Assembly: GCA_964520045.1 (NCBI GenBank)
Contig: CAZFMJ010000057.1
Location: 1 to 18,616, forward strand
DNA length: 18,616 nt
From: CAZFMJ01 sp964520045
GTDB taxonomy: Bacteria; Elusimicrobiota; Elusimicrobia; Elusimicrobiales; CAZFMJ01
Reading direction: 5' to 3'
Shown here in pieces: positions 6,780 to 13,594 of the stretch. The translations under genes were made by a program, and so were the position numbers. Each line of letters starts with the position of its first letter. Position 1 is the stretch's first letter. Below the pieces are notes generated by a model. It was not told where the DNA came from and did no database searches. It saw only the letters and a program-made list of their open reading frames with translations.

Positions 6780-7388
6780 ATGAAAAAAATAATCATCTGT
6801 ATTGCGGGATCTTTACTGCTGGCGGGATGCACAGGCTCGGATATTAAATACACGCCGGCGGCTCAAATACTGCCAGCGCATATAAAACGCATCGCGGTGC
6901 GGCCGTTCACGAATAAAACGCAGCAATTCGGTCTTGAAGAAAAACTCAGCCGCCGTGTTATCGACGAATTTTTAAGGAACGGGGAGCATGCGGTAACTTC
7001 TGAGGCGTCAGCCGACGGGATCGTGCTGGGCGAGATAACCCGCTATCTTCTTACTCCGGTACAGTACGACGCCAACCTCGTCCCCACCGTATACAAGCTT
7101 GATGTTCTGCTTTCGTTAAAGCTGCTTGATAAAGCTAAAAACATCTTTCTATGGCATGAACCCGCCATGCAGGGGATACAGAATTATTCCGCCCCGACCC
7201 TTCCCGGAGGAATGACGGAAGAGCAGGCCCGCGAAGCCGTATGGGACGTTCTTGCGCGCGATATCGTAAAACGCACGGTGGAGGGGTTCGGAGCGGCTTC
7301 AAGCGCCTCCCACAAAAAGGTTTCAGGCGAAATTCCCTCAGTTCCGGCTTCGCCGCCTCCGGCCCAGCAAGTTCAACCGGAGCCATGA
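6780..7388 (+). CDS. lptE: LptE-like lipopolysaccharide-assembly lipoprotein
   Basis: 202 residues. A lipoprotein signal with lipobox LLAGC puts the lipidated cysteine at residue 17. The mature part fits the LptE family: IKRIAVRPFTNKTQQFGLEEKLSRRVIDEFL near residues 36-66 (the helix and strand that open the domain), then ADGIVLGEITRYLLTPVQYDAN and YKLDVLLSLKLLDKAKN. LptE plugs the LptD barrel in the outer membrane and helps deliver lipopolysaccharide to the surface. Sequence in this family is weakly conserved, so the call rests on pattern and context. The tail after residue 170 is low-complexity, ending in PASPPPAQQVQPEP. Start ATG has AAGGAG at 6769-6774. The stop overlaps the holA start (ATGA), the same lptE-holA order seen in many diderm genomes. 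Confidence 0.78.
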   Translation: MKKIIICIAGSLLLAGCTGSDIKYTPAAQILPAHIKRIAVRPFTNKTQQFGLEEKLSRRVIDEFLRNGEHAVTSEASADGIVLGEITRYLLTPVQYDANLVPTVYKLDVLLSLKLLDKAKNIFLWHEPAMQGIQNYSAPTLPGGMTEEQAREAVWDVLARDIVKRTVEGFGAASSASHKKVSGEIPSVPASPPPAQQVQPEP

Positions 7389-8434
7389 TACCTTTACCGC
7401 CCAAACAGCTCAAGACAGAATGGGAAAGCGGGAAACTGCGGCCTGTATACCTGCTTAACGGAGAAGAGCATCTCCTTAAACTGGAGGCTCTGGAAACGCT
7501 TAAAAAAAGACTCAATCCCGATGTGTTCAATTTTTATGAAGTTTCAGGCGAAACCGCGAAAGCCTCGGACTTGATATCAACAGCCTGCACTCCGCCTGTT
7601 TTCGCGGACACCCGGCTTGTAATTGCGCGCTCGTTCGATCGTTTCCCGGCCCGCGAAAAAGAGATCATAGCCGAATATCTTAAAAACCCCTGCGCCTCAA
7701 CATGTCTCATACTTGTTTCCGGCCATAAAAAACCCAAGGAAGAATCCGCCCGCATAGACTGCAAATCAGGAGTTATCGCCACATTCTGGCCGATGAAGCC
7801 CCCGCAGTGCGAAGAATGGGTAATTGCAAGAGCCGGGAAAGCGGGAAAACGTTTTTCGCGGGAAGCCGCCTGCCTGCTTGTAAATCTGCTGGGCGCGGAT
7901 ACTTTTATGCTCGCCTCGGAAATAGACAAAATAATCGCCTATACCAGCGGCTGCGAGCAGGCCGTATCGGCCCAGCAGGCGCTGGAATCCATGGGATTTA
8001 CAAAAAGCGAGAATCCGTTCGAGTTCGGCCGCGCGATAATGGCCCGGAACCCGGAGACTGCGCTTAAGCTTCTGGAAAAGCTTCTTGCCGCAGGAGAAAC
8101 TCCGCTGGGCATGCTTCATTCCATATCCTCGACATTAAGAAAAATAATAAAGGCAAGGAAACTGCTTGCGGGAGGAACGGCTGAATCGGCGGTATTCAAA
8201 GCGGCGGGAATAAGCCAATATTATAACCCTGATTTTATTTCGCTGGTAAAAGCCTTCGGGGACGATAAAAGACTGGAAAAGACGCTTGAACAATGCATCT
8301 ACACGGAAGCGATGCTCAAGTCTTCATCGGAAATAAATCCGGAAACCGCGCTGAAGCATCTCCTGCGCGGAATAATTCACAGGCAGGGGAATAGGCCGAA
8401 GGCTGAGAACAGCAGGCTGAAGGCTGAAGGCTGA
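7385..8434 (+). CDS. holA: DNA polymerase III subunit delta (clamp loader)
   Basis: 349 residues from the ATG at 7385, which overlaps the upstream stop by four bases; a longer frame reaches back to 7241 but would lie inside lptE. HolA opens the beta sliding clamp and loads it on DNA. The N-terminus has the expected start RPVYLLNGEEHLLKLEALETL (compare the family's YLLxGxExxL), then SGHKKPKEES, and the C-terminal helical domain LLEKLLAAGETPLGMLHSISSTLRKIIKARKLL, typical of the collar region. The final dozen codons (RPKAENSRLKAEG) are encoded by a heptamer array that also supplies the stop codon, so the natural C-terminus has been extended or replaced. Confidence 0.92.
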   Translation: MIPLPPKQLKTEWESGKLRPVYLLNGEEHLLKLEALETLKKRLNPDVFNFYEVSGETAKASDLISTACTPPVFADTRLVIARSFDRFPAREKEIIAEYLKNPCASTCLILVSGHKKPKEESARIDCKSGVIATFWPMKPPQCEEWVIARAGKAGKRFSREAACLLVNLLGADTFMLASEIDKIIAYTSGCEQAVSAQQALESMGFTKSENPFEFGRAIMARNPETALKLLEKLLAAGETPLGMLHSISSTLRKIIKARKLLAGGTAESAVFKAAGISQYYNPDFISLVKAFGDDKRLEKTLEQCIYTEAMLKSSSEINPETALKHLLRGIIHRQGNRPKAENSRLKAEG

Positions 8435-8435
8435 A
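8394..8435. repeat. heptamer array, GGCTGAA family, inside the holA 3' end
   Basis: Six units of seven bases: GGCCGAA, GGCTGAG, AACAGCA, then GGCTGAA three times. It encodes the C-terminus of HolA and its TGA at 8432-8434. A reversed version (CTTCAGACTAACAGCC) follows at 8459-8474, so the RNA could fold here. Confidence 0.8.
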
Positions 8436-8450
8436 GACTATTGGTCTTTT
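8434..8450 (+). terminator. possible weak terminator after holA
   Basis: AAGAC (8435-8439) and GTCTT (8443-8447) pair around a short loop and are followed by TTTAT. An alternative longer pairing joins AAGGCTG (8427-8433) with CAGCCTT (8470-8476). Confidence 0.35.
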
Positions 8451-8472
8451 ATCCGTACCTTCAGACTAACAG

Positions 8473-8538
8473 CCTTTCCGTCTCTCCGCTTTTGGCGGAG
8501 GGCGAAATCCCGCCAAGGTGCGTGGCGGAAAGGAAGGT
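8473..8538. repeat. multi-stem palindromic element between holA and rpsT
   Basis: An outer pair CCTTTCCG (8473-8480) with CGGAAAGG (about 8526-8533) encloses two inner hairpins: CTCCGC with GCGGAG around TTTTG (about 8484-8500), and CCGCC with GGCGG (about 8509-8527). The layout is like a REP/BIME-type element or a structured RNA; no gene is seen. Confidence 0.45.
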
Positions 8539-8566
8539 TTGTGACGGAAAACGGCGGACGGAAGAA

Positions 8567-8600
8567 AATAAACAGAAGAAAAACTACATCTGTGTTTATT
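8567..8600 (-). terminator. terminator of rpsT
   Basis: AATAAACAGA (8567-8576) pairs with TCTGTGTTTATT (8589-8600) with a two-base bulge. On the minus strand the hairpin is followed by TTTTCTTCC. The stem can extend outwards into the heptamer sequences on both sides. Confidence 0.55.
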
Positions 8601-8603
8601 TTT

Positions 8604-8638
8604 CCGTTTACCTTCTCCCGTCTACCTTTTACCGTCTT
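8604..8638. repeat. heptamer array, five units, abutting the rpsT stop codon
   Basis: CCGTTTA, CCTTCTC, CCGTCTA, CCTTTTA, CCGTCTT, in perfect 7-base phase, ending one base before the rpsT stop (8639-8641). Complementary GACGGAA-type units lie at about 8543-8563, so an inverted pair brackets the hairpin at 8567-8600. Confidence 0.8.
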
Positions 8639-8932
8639 TTAGGAATTAGTCTTGGGGGTGAGCGTGTTAACGCGCTTTGCCAGCCTTGACTTCATTCTTG
8701 CGGCCGCTTTCCAATGCACTATGCCTCTTTTTGCAGCCTTGTCCCAGACGGAGGCGACCGCAGGAAGCAGTTTCTGCGCGGAATCTGTGTCTTTTTTGGC
8801 CGCAGCCGCGAGTAAATCCTTGGCTGTCTGCCTTATTTTTCTCTGCACCCCTCTGTTGCGGGATGCCCTGCGCTCGGACTGCCGCGACGCTTTAATAGCG
8901 CTTGTATGACGGCCTGTTTTTAATTTTGCCAT
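8639..8932 (-). CDS. rpsT: 30S ribosomal protein S20
   Basis: 97 residues, slightly longer than typical S20 (about 87). Highly basic, all-helical: MAKLKTGRHTSAIKASRQSE at the start, then RNRGVQRKIRQTAKDLLAAAAK, and the signature KRGIVHWKAAARMKSRLAKRVN, matching the family's KGxIHKNKAARxKSRLxxxxN. S20 binds the 5' domain and helix 44 of 16S rRNA early in small-subunit assembly. It is the only minus-strand gene in the housekeeping block. Its start is 20 bases from the divergent murJ start, and its promoter lies inside murJ; the mRNA is probably leaderless. No Shine-Dalgarno is seen before the ATG. Confidence 0.95.
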   Translation of the reverse strand: MAKLKTGRHTSAIKASRQSERRASRNRGVQRKIRQTAKDLLAAAAKKDTDSAQKLLPAVASVWDKAAKRGIVHWKAAARMKSRLAKRVNTLTPKTNS

Positions 8933-8939
8933 AGGTAGT

Positions 8940-8968
8940 AGTTTATTATTTTATGCACGATGGGTCAA
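8940..8968 (-). promoter_or_regulatory. rpsT promoter inside the murJ 5' end (leaderless)
   Basis: On the minus strand, TTGACC (8968-8963), a 17-base spacer, and TAAACT (8945-8940). Seven bases separate the -10 from the rpsT ATG (8932), so transcription should start on or next to it. The -35 lies within murJ codons 4-6. Confidence 0.55.
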
Positions 8969-10521
8969 CTGAACAGCATAAATTTGCAAAACACATAAGC
9001 GGATTTACGCTTGCCACCCTCATCTCCAGAATACTCGGCTACCTGCGCGACGCCGCGATAGCGTATTTTTTCGGCGGGGGACAGCTGACGGACGCCTATT
9101 ACGCGGCTTTCAGAATAGCGAATTTCGTAAGACGCACCATGGGCGAAGGCGCGCTTAACGCCGCTTTTGTGCCGATAATGGAAAGGGAAAAAGCCAAAAG
9201 CCCCAAAGATTCCCTTGAATTTTTTTCGGCGCTCTGGACCGTGGTATTTATCGCATCGTCGGTTATAACGGTAACCGGCATCATAGCGGCCAAACCCCTG
9301 GTGGGTCTGCTTTCTTACGGCTTCACCGCAAACCCGGAGCAGTTCGCCCTCACGGTTTCGCTTACAAGAATATTTTTCCCCCATCTCGTTTTTGTGACGG
9401 TATCGGCGCTGTGCCAGGGCGCTCTCAATGTGGCGCGGAAATTTTTTGTTCCGGCGCTCGCGCCGGTAACCTTCTCTTTCGCAATACTAGCCTATCTCGC
9501 CGCCCTTCATTTCAGGCTTATCCCGTCCATGTCCGTCAAAGCGCAGATTTTCGGCCTGGCCTTCACGGCGATGGCGAGCGGAGTGATCCAATGGGTAATT
9601 CTCTTTTTCGCCTGCCGCAAGTCCGGCTATACCTTTGAATTCCGCGCGCCGTGGAAATACCCCGCCGTGCAGAAAGTGTTCCTGCTTATGGGGCCCGCCG
9701 TCTTAAGCATGACGGGAGACCAGATCTCCACTTTCGTGGACACGATCTGCGCCAGTTTTCTTGCGGCGGGCTCAATGACCGCCATATACAACTCAACCCG
9801 CGTCATGCAGTTTCCTCTGGCTATTTTCGGAGCGGCTATCGCAAGCGTGGCGCTTGCCCATCTTTCCGAAAAAGCCGGAACAAGCCGGATGGATTCGTAT
9901 AAAGAGACTTATAACCTTTCTCTGCGCCTTATGGGTTTCGTGCTTCTGCCCGCCACCGTAGGTTTGTGCATCTTGAGCATGCCGATAGTGCAGACCCTTT
10001 TTGAGCACGGGAAATTCACTCACAAAGAAAGCCTGCTTACCCACAGCGCTCTTTTTTATTCAACGCTCGGGCTTATGGCCCATGGAATAAATAAAGTGTC
10101 CGCGGCCGCCTTTTATTCGCTTAAAGACACCGTAACGCCCGTAAAAATAACTTTTCTGCAGGTGCTCATAGACGCGGTTTTATGCGTCATTCTCATGGGC
10201 CCGATGGGGGTCGGCGGACTTACGCTGGCGTCGTCGATAAGCGCGGGCCTGTCATCCGCGGTTTTCATAATCCTGCTAAGGAAAAAAACTTCAGGCATCG
10301 CGCTTTCAAAGACCGTGTTTCAATACCTTAAGTTCATTCTCGCGAGCGCGGTCATGGGCGCGATATGCCTTGCCCTGAAAAACAGGCTTGAACCTTCGCT
10401 GTCCGCGCCCCTGCTTGTGGCCGCGGTGCTTCCGGCGGGAATTATTTCATACGCCTTAATGGCGGTTATCCTTAAAATGGAAGAGCGGAAAATCGTGTGG
10501 AACCTTATAAGAAGACGGTAA
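8953..10521 (+). CDS. murJ: lipid II flippase MurJ
   Basis: 522 residues, usual length for MurJ/MviN. An inner-membrane MOP-family flippase that moves lipid II across the membrane for peptidoglycan synthesis. The N-terminus shows the family signature: TLISRILGYLRDAAIAYFFGGG and then DAYYAAFRIANFVRRTMGEGALNAAFVPIM, with the conserved arginines that face the cavity. About fourteen hydrophobic segments follow, including ALCQGALNVARKFFVPALAP and the VAAAFYS-like AAAFYSLKDTVTPVK. Start ATG at 8953 has no clear Shine-Dalgarno, and its promoter must lie within rpsT. The C-terminus NLIRRR and the TAA stop overlap the first unit of a heptamer array. Confidence 0.96.
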   Translation: MHDGSTEQHKFAKHISGFTLATLISRILGYLRDAAIAYFFGGGQLTDAYYAAFRIANFVRRTMGEGALNAAFVPIMEREKAKSPKDSLEFFSALWTVVFIASSVITVTGIIAAKPLVGLLSYGFTANPEQFALTVSLTRIFFPHLVFVTVSALCQGALNVARKFFVPALAPVTFSFAILAYLAALHFRLIPSMSVKAQIFGLAFTAMASGVIQWVILFFACRKSGYTFEFRAPWKYPAVQKVFLLMGPAVLSMTGDQISTFVDTICASFLAAGSMTAIYNSTRVMQFPLAIFGAAIASVALAHLSEKAGTSRMDSYKETYNLSLRLMGFVLLPATVGLCILSMPIVQTLFEHGKFTHKESLLTHSALFYSTLGLMAHGINKVSAAAFYSLKDTVTPVKITFLQVLIDAVLCVILMGPMGVGGLTLASSISAGLSSAVFIILLRKKTSGIALSKTVFQYLKFILASAVMGAICLALKNRLEPSLSAPLLVAAVLPAGIISYALMAVILKMEERKIVWNLIRRR

Positions 10522-10541
10522 ACAGGAGACGGTAGATGGAA
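10514..10541. repeat. heptamer array, GACGGTA family, overlapping the murJ stop
   Basis: GACGGTA, AACAGGA, GACGGTA, GATGGAA in 7-base phase. The first unit supplies the last Arg codon and most of the murJ stop codon (CGG TAA). Confidence 0.75.
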
Positions 10542-10552
10542 AAGATATTAGG

Positions 10553-10616
10553 AGGCTGCCAGCTTCCAGTCACCAAGTCCCCGGATGGACTGGGTTGCTG
10601 GGCCGCTGGGTAGCCG
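10553..10616. repeat. imperfect inverted repeat of CTGG-type units upstream of uvrC
   Basis: The left arm reads GGCTGCCAGCTTCCAGTCAC and on to AAGTCC. The right arm reads GGACTGG, then GTTGCTGG, GCCGCTGG and GTAGCC. The arms pair over most of their length around CCCGGAT. The units resemble the CTGGTGA array before lptE. The repeat ends about 16 bases before the uvrC start and replaces any visible Shine-Dalgarno. Confidence 0.6.
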
Positions 10617-10631
10617 GGCGCCTTCTTGACT

Positions 10632-11945
10632 ATGGATCTATCATTTCTTCCCCATCTGCCCGGCGTATACCTGATGCGCGATTTGTCGGGGAAAATAATA
10701 TACATAGGCAAAGCCAAAGATCTCGCCAAACGCGTATCTCACTATTTTAACCCCGGCGCGGATAAAAACCGCTCGTGGAAAATCCCCAATCTTGCGGCCC
10801 TTATACGCAAAATAGATTATATCCCGTGTGAAAGCGAAAACGACGCGCTTATACTCGAGCGGGACTTTATACATAAATATCAGCCCTTTTTCAACCAGAT
10901 GTGGAAGGACGACAAGTCCTATCCCTGCCTTAAACTCACCGTCAAAGAGGATTTCCCCCGCCTTCTGCTGACGCGCGAAAAAGTCAAGGACGGCAGTCTT
11001 TATTTCGGGCCTTATCCGAAAGTCTCTCAGATAAAAGCCCTTTTGCGCCATTTAACGCGCAGAAAATTCCTCCGCCTCAGACAGTGCAGATGGGATATCC
11101 GCAAAGGGAAGCGGCTGGAACAGAAAAAGATCCATTCCTGCCTTTACTATCATACGGGACAGTGCCCGGCCCCCTGCGCCTTGAAAATATCAAAGCCGGA
11201 ATACTCAAAATACGCAAAACAGGCGGTCATGTTCCTTGAAGGCAGATACGGCGAACTGCGGAAAAATTTCAAGCGCTCCATGTCCCTTGCTTCGGCGAAG
11301 CTGGAGTATGAAACAGCCGGCTTATACCTGAATCTTTTGAAAGCGTTAGACGAAATATCAGGCCGGATAAAAATAAGCAGGCTGAGCCCCCTGAAGACGC
11401 AGGAGCTTATAAAAACGACCCAGGCCGCAACCCGGCTCATGCAGGCGCTGGGACTTAAAACCCCCCCGCTTCACATAGAAGCCTTCGACACCTCCCATAT
11501 TTCCGGCAAAAATCCGGTCGGCGCGATGGTCTGCTTCAGGAACGGAGAAAGATTTACGGGCCATTACAGGAAATTCCGCATAAAATCCGCCCCGCCTTCG
11601 CAGGGCGCGGATGATTTTGCTATGATAAAAGAAATAGTAAAACGCAGGCTTGAAGCGTTAAAAAATTCTCCGCATGCGGTTCCGGACCTGTTCCTCATAG
11701 ACGGAGGCAAAGGCCAGCTCTCAAGCGCCTCCGAAGCGCTTGAGGAAGCGGGATTTAAAATTCCGGTGGTCTCCCTTGCCAAAAAAGATGAGGAACTATT
11801 CGTTTTGGGCGTTTCACGACCGGTTAAACTTGAGGCTTCGGACCCCGCCCTTAAACTGCTTCAGGCGGCGCGCGACGAAGCCCACCGTTTTGCGCTGTCA
11901 TACCACCGCTATCTGAGAACTAAAAGTCTTCTGGAGGAAAAATGA
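10632..11945 (+). CDS. uvrC: short UvrC-like excinuclease subunit
   Basis: 437 residues from the ATG at 10632 (a TTG at 10626 is the alternative); standard UvrC is about 600. UvrC makes both cuts around a lesion in nucleotide excision repair. Present: the GIY-YIG nuclease (GVY 11-13, YIG 24-26, a candidate catalytic E76); the four cysteines of the Fe-S site (152, 170, 178, 182, in RQC, HSC and GQCPAPC); a UVR motif for UvrB contact at about 207-242; and the RNase H-like 5' nuclease with FDTSH (D286), DDF (D327/328), LIDGGKGQL (D357) and RDEAH (H418). Missing: about 100 residues between the UVR motif and the RNase H core, and the whole C-terminal helix-hairpin-helix DNA-binding domain; the protein stops just after the HRYLRTK segment. 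Both nuclease sites look intact. The stop overlaps the next gene (ATGA). Confidence 0.9.
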   Translation: MDLSFLPHLPGVYLMRDLSGKIIYIGKAKDLAKRVSHYFNPGADKNRSWKIPNLAALIRKIDYIPCESENDALILERDFIHKYQPFFNQMWKDDKSYPCLKLTVKEDFPRLLLTREKVKDGSLYFGPYPKVSQIKALLRHLTRRKFLRLRQCRWDIRKGKRLEQKKIHSCLYYHTGQCPAPCALKISKPEYSKYAKQAVMFLEGRYGELRKNFKRSMSLASAKLEYETAGLYLNLLKALDEISGRIKISRLSPLKTQELIKTTQAATRLMQALGLKTPPLHIEAFDTSHISGKNPVGAMVCFRNGERFTGHYRKFRIKSAPPSQGADDFAMIKEIVKRRLEALKNSPHAVPDLFLIDGGKGQLSSASEALEEAGFKIPVVSLAKKDEELFVLGVSRPVKLEASDPALKLLQAARDEAHRFALSYHRYLRTKSLLEEK

Positions 11946-13441
11946 TAAACAAAAGGCTCGTTTCTTTACTGATTTGCGCGGTCCTTTCTTTTTTGCCGGC
12001 AGCCGTCTGCCAAGCTCAAAAATCCGATTTAAAACCGCCCGCTGTATTATCTCATACGCTCAGGAACGGGATGCAGGTGCTTATACTGGAAAACCACTCC
12101 GCCCCTGTCGTGTCTTTTAACGTATTTTTCAAAACCGGCTCCGTCGACGAACCTAAAGGCAAGACAGGCCTTGCCCACCTTTTTGAGCATATGGCGTTCA
12201 AAGGCACAAAAACAATAAATTCCATCAGCTATGGAAAAGAAAAGAAATTCCTGAAAGAAATAGAAAAAACCGCGGACAGCATGATCAAGCTGGAATCTTC
12301 GGAAAAAAGCGAAGACATTAAAACGCTGGAAGAACTCCGGAAGAAACTCAATGAGCTCCAATCCAAAGCCGATGAATACACGGCAAAAGACGAATACGAA
12401 AAAATCTATAAATATCTCGGCGCGCACAGACTGAATGCGGAAACGTCTAACGATTATACCAACTACACGGTGTCCCTCCCCTCCAACCGGCTTGAAGCGT
12501 GGATGATAATAGAGTCCGACAGGTTCCGAAATCCCGTTCTGCGGGAATTCTACAAGGAAAGAAGCGTGGTTCTTGAAGAAAAGCGCATGTATGAAAATTA
12601 TCCCTCGGAAATACTCAACGAGACGCTTTTTTCGCAGGCCTTCTCCGCGCATCCCTACAGAAACCCTATAATCGGCTGGCTGAGCGATTTAAAACGGCTC
12701 ACGCGCACCGACGCCGAAAAATTTTTCGCCGATTTTTACACTCCGTCAAACGCCGTAGTAGCGATAGTCGGAGATATCGACGGGAGCAAGACCATCGGGC
12801 TCATGGAAAAATATTTCAACAAGATAAAGTCAAAACCCGCTCCCGACAGATTTTACACCGCCGACCCTCCGCAAAAAGGGGAAAGGCGGGCGTATGTGCC
12901 GTTTGACGCCCAGCCTGAAATGGCCATAGCCTACCACCGTCCCGCCGTAACCCACCCTGATGCTCCGGCAATAACTTTACTCAGCGGAATACTTTCCACC
13001 GGCAGGACCAGCCGGTTTTACAAAAACATCGTGGAAGGCAGACAGCTTGCGGTTTCCATCTATTCTTACGAAGCTACCCCCGGAGAAAGATATCCTCCGC
13101 TTTTTGCTATCTATGCCCAGCCCAAAGCTCCGCACACATTAGACGAGCTTGAGCAGGCGGTTTACGGCGAATTGGACAGATTAAAATCAGAGCCTCCGCA
13201 GAAATCCGAACTTGATAAAGTGGTAAATCAGATCGAATCACAGCTTGTTCAGCAGCTGGAATCCGCGGAATATACCGCCTCGGCTCTGGCATACAATCAG
13301 TCCATATTCGGCGACTGGCAGTATAACTGGAAACTGCTGGAAAAACTCAGGCAGGTAAAACCCGAAGATATATCAAAAGCCGTTGAAAAATATTTTACAA
13401 AGGAAAACAGAACGGTAGTGCGCATTGAAACGAAAAAATAA
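11942..13441 (+). CDS. M16 family zinc protease, active-type subunit
   Basis: 499 residues with a signal peptide (about residues 1-25, ending AAVCQAQ), so periplasmic or secreted. The inverted zincin motif HLFEH is intact at 79-83 in the context GLAHLFEHMAFKGT. The third zinc ligand is expected in the LEAWMIIESDRF segment, followed by the conserved ERSVVLEEKRMYE. Between them lies a charged coiled-coil insertion of about 55 residues (about 97-152, rich in K/E/L), a feature of some bacterial M16 proteins. The C-terminal half keeps the M16 pattern GRTSRFYKNIVEGRQLA. It starts at an ATGA overlap with uvrC with GGAGG upstream and is followed by a second M16 protein lacking the zinc site; the two probably form a heterodimer, as known for bacterial M16B proteases. 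Confidence 0.93.
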   Translation: MINKRLVSLLICAVLSFLPAAVCQAQKSDLKPPAVLSHTLRNGMQVLILENHSAPVVSFNVFFKTGSVDEPKGKTGLAHLFEHMAFKGTKTINSISYGKEKKFLKEIEKTADSMIKLESSEKSEDIKTLEELRKKLNELQSKADEYTAKDEYEKIYKYLGAHRLNAETSNDYTNYTVSLPSNRLEAWMIIESDRFRNPVLREFYKERSVVLEEKRMYENYPSEILNETLFSQAFSAHPYRNPIIGWLSDLKRLTRTDAEKFFADFYTPSNAVVAIVGDIDGSKTIGLMEKYFNKIKSKPAPDRFYTADPPQKGERRAYVPFDAQPEMAIAYHRPAVTHPDAPAITLLSGILSTGRTSRFYKNIVEGRQLAVSIYSYEATPGERYPPLFAIYAQPKAPHTLDELEQAVYGELDRLKSEPPQKSELDKVVNQIESQLVQQLESAEYTASALAYNQSIFGDWQYNWKLLEKLRQVKPEDISKAVEKYFTKENRTVVRIETKK

Positions 13442-13544
13442 GACGGTAAACGGTAGAAGGGAGATGGGAGACGGAAAAGAAGCGAAGGAAACAAATTGTT
13501 ATCTGTTTTTGTTTTACCATCTACCTTCTACCATTTACCATCTT
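13442..13544. repeat. inverted pair of heptamer arrays forming a long hairpin
   Basis: The left array (13442-13476) is GACGGTA, AACGGTA, GAAGGGA, GATGGGA, GACGGAA. The right array (13517-13544) is CCATCTA, CCTTCTA, CCATTTA, CCATCTT. Segments 13440-13468 and 13516-13544 are complementary at 25 of 29 positions, with a loop of about 47 bases. It begins right after the stop of the first M16 gene. Confidence 0.8.
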
Positions 13545-13594
13545 CCGGTTGAAAACGCAGTAGAACGCAATAATATACGAATGGAGAACATAAT

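Noticed and set aside
7241..7384. Longer start for holA
   Set aside because: It would put 48 codons in the lptE coding region in another frame; the ATG at 7385 gives the family's usual N-terminus.
8441..8689. 82-codon plus-strand frame between holA and rpsT
   Set aside because: Crosses hairpins, heptamer array and the rpsT 3' end; no ribosome site.
12047..12652. 201-codon minus-strand frame
   Set aside because: Antisense to the intact M16 protease.
3421..13544. CRISPR-like arrays
   Set aside because: Units are 7-8 bases with no spacers and no cas genes nearby.
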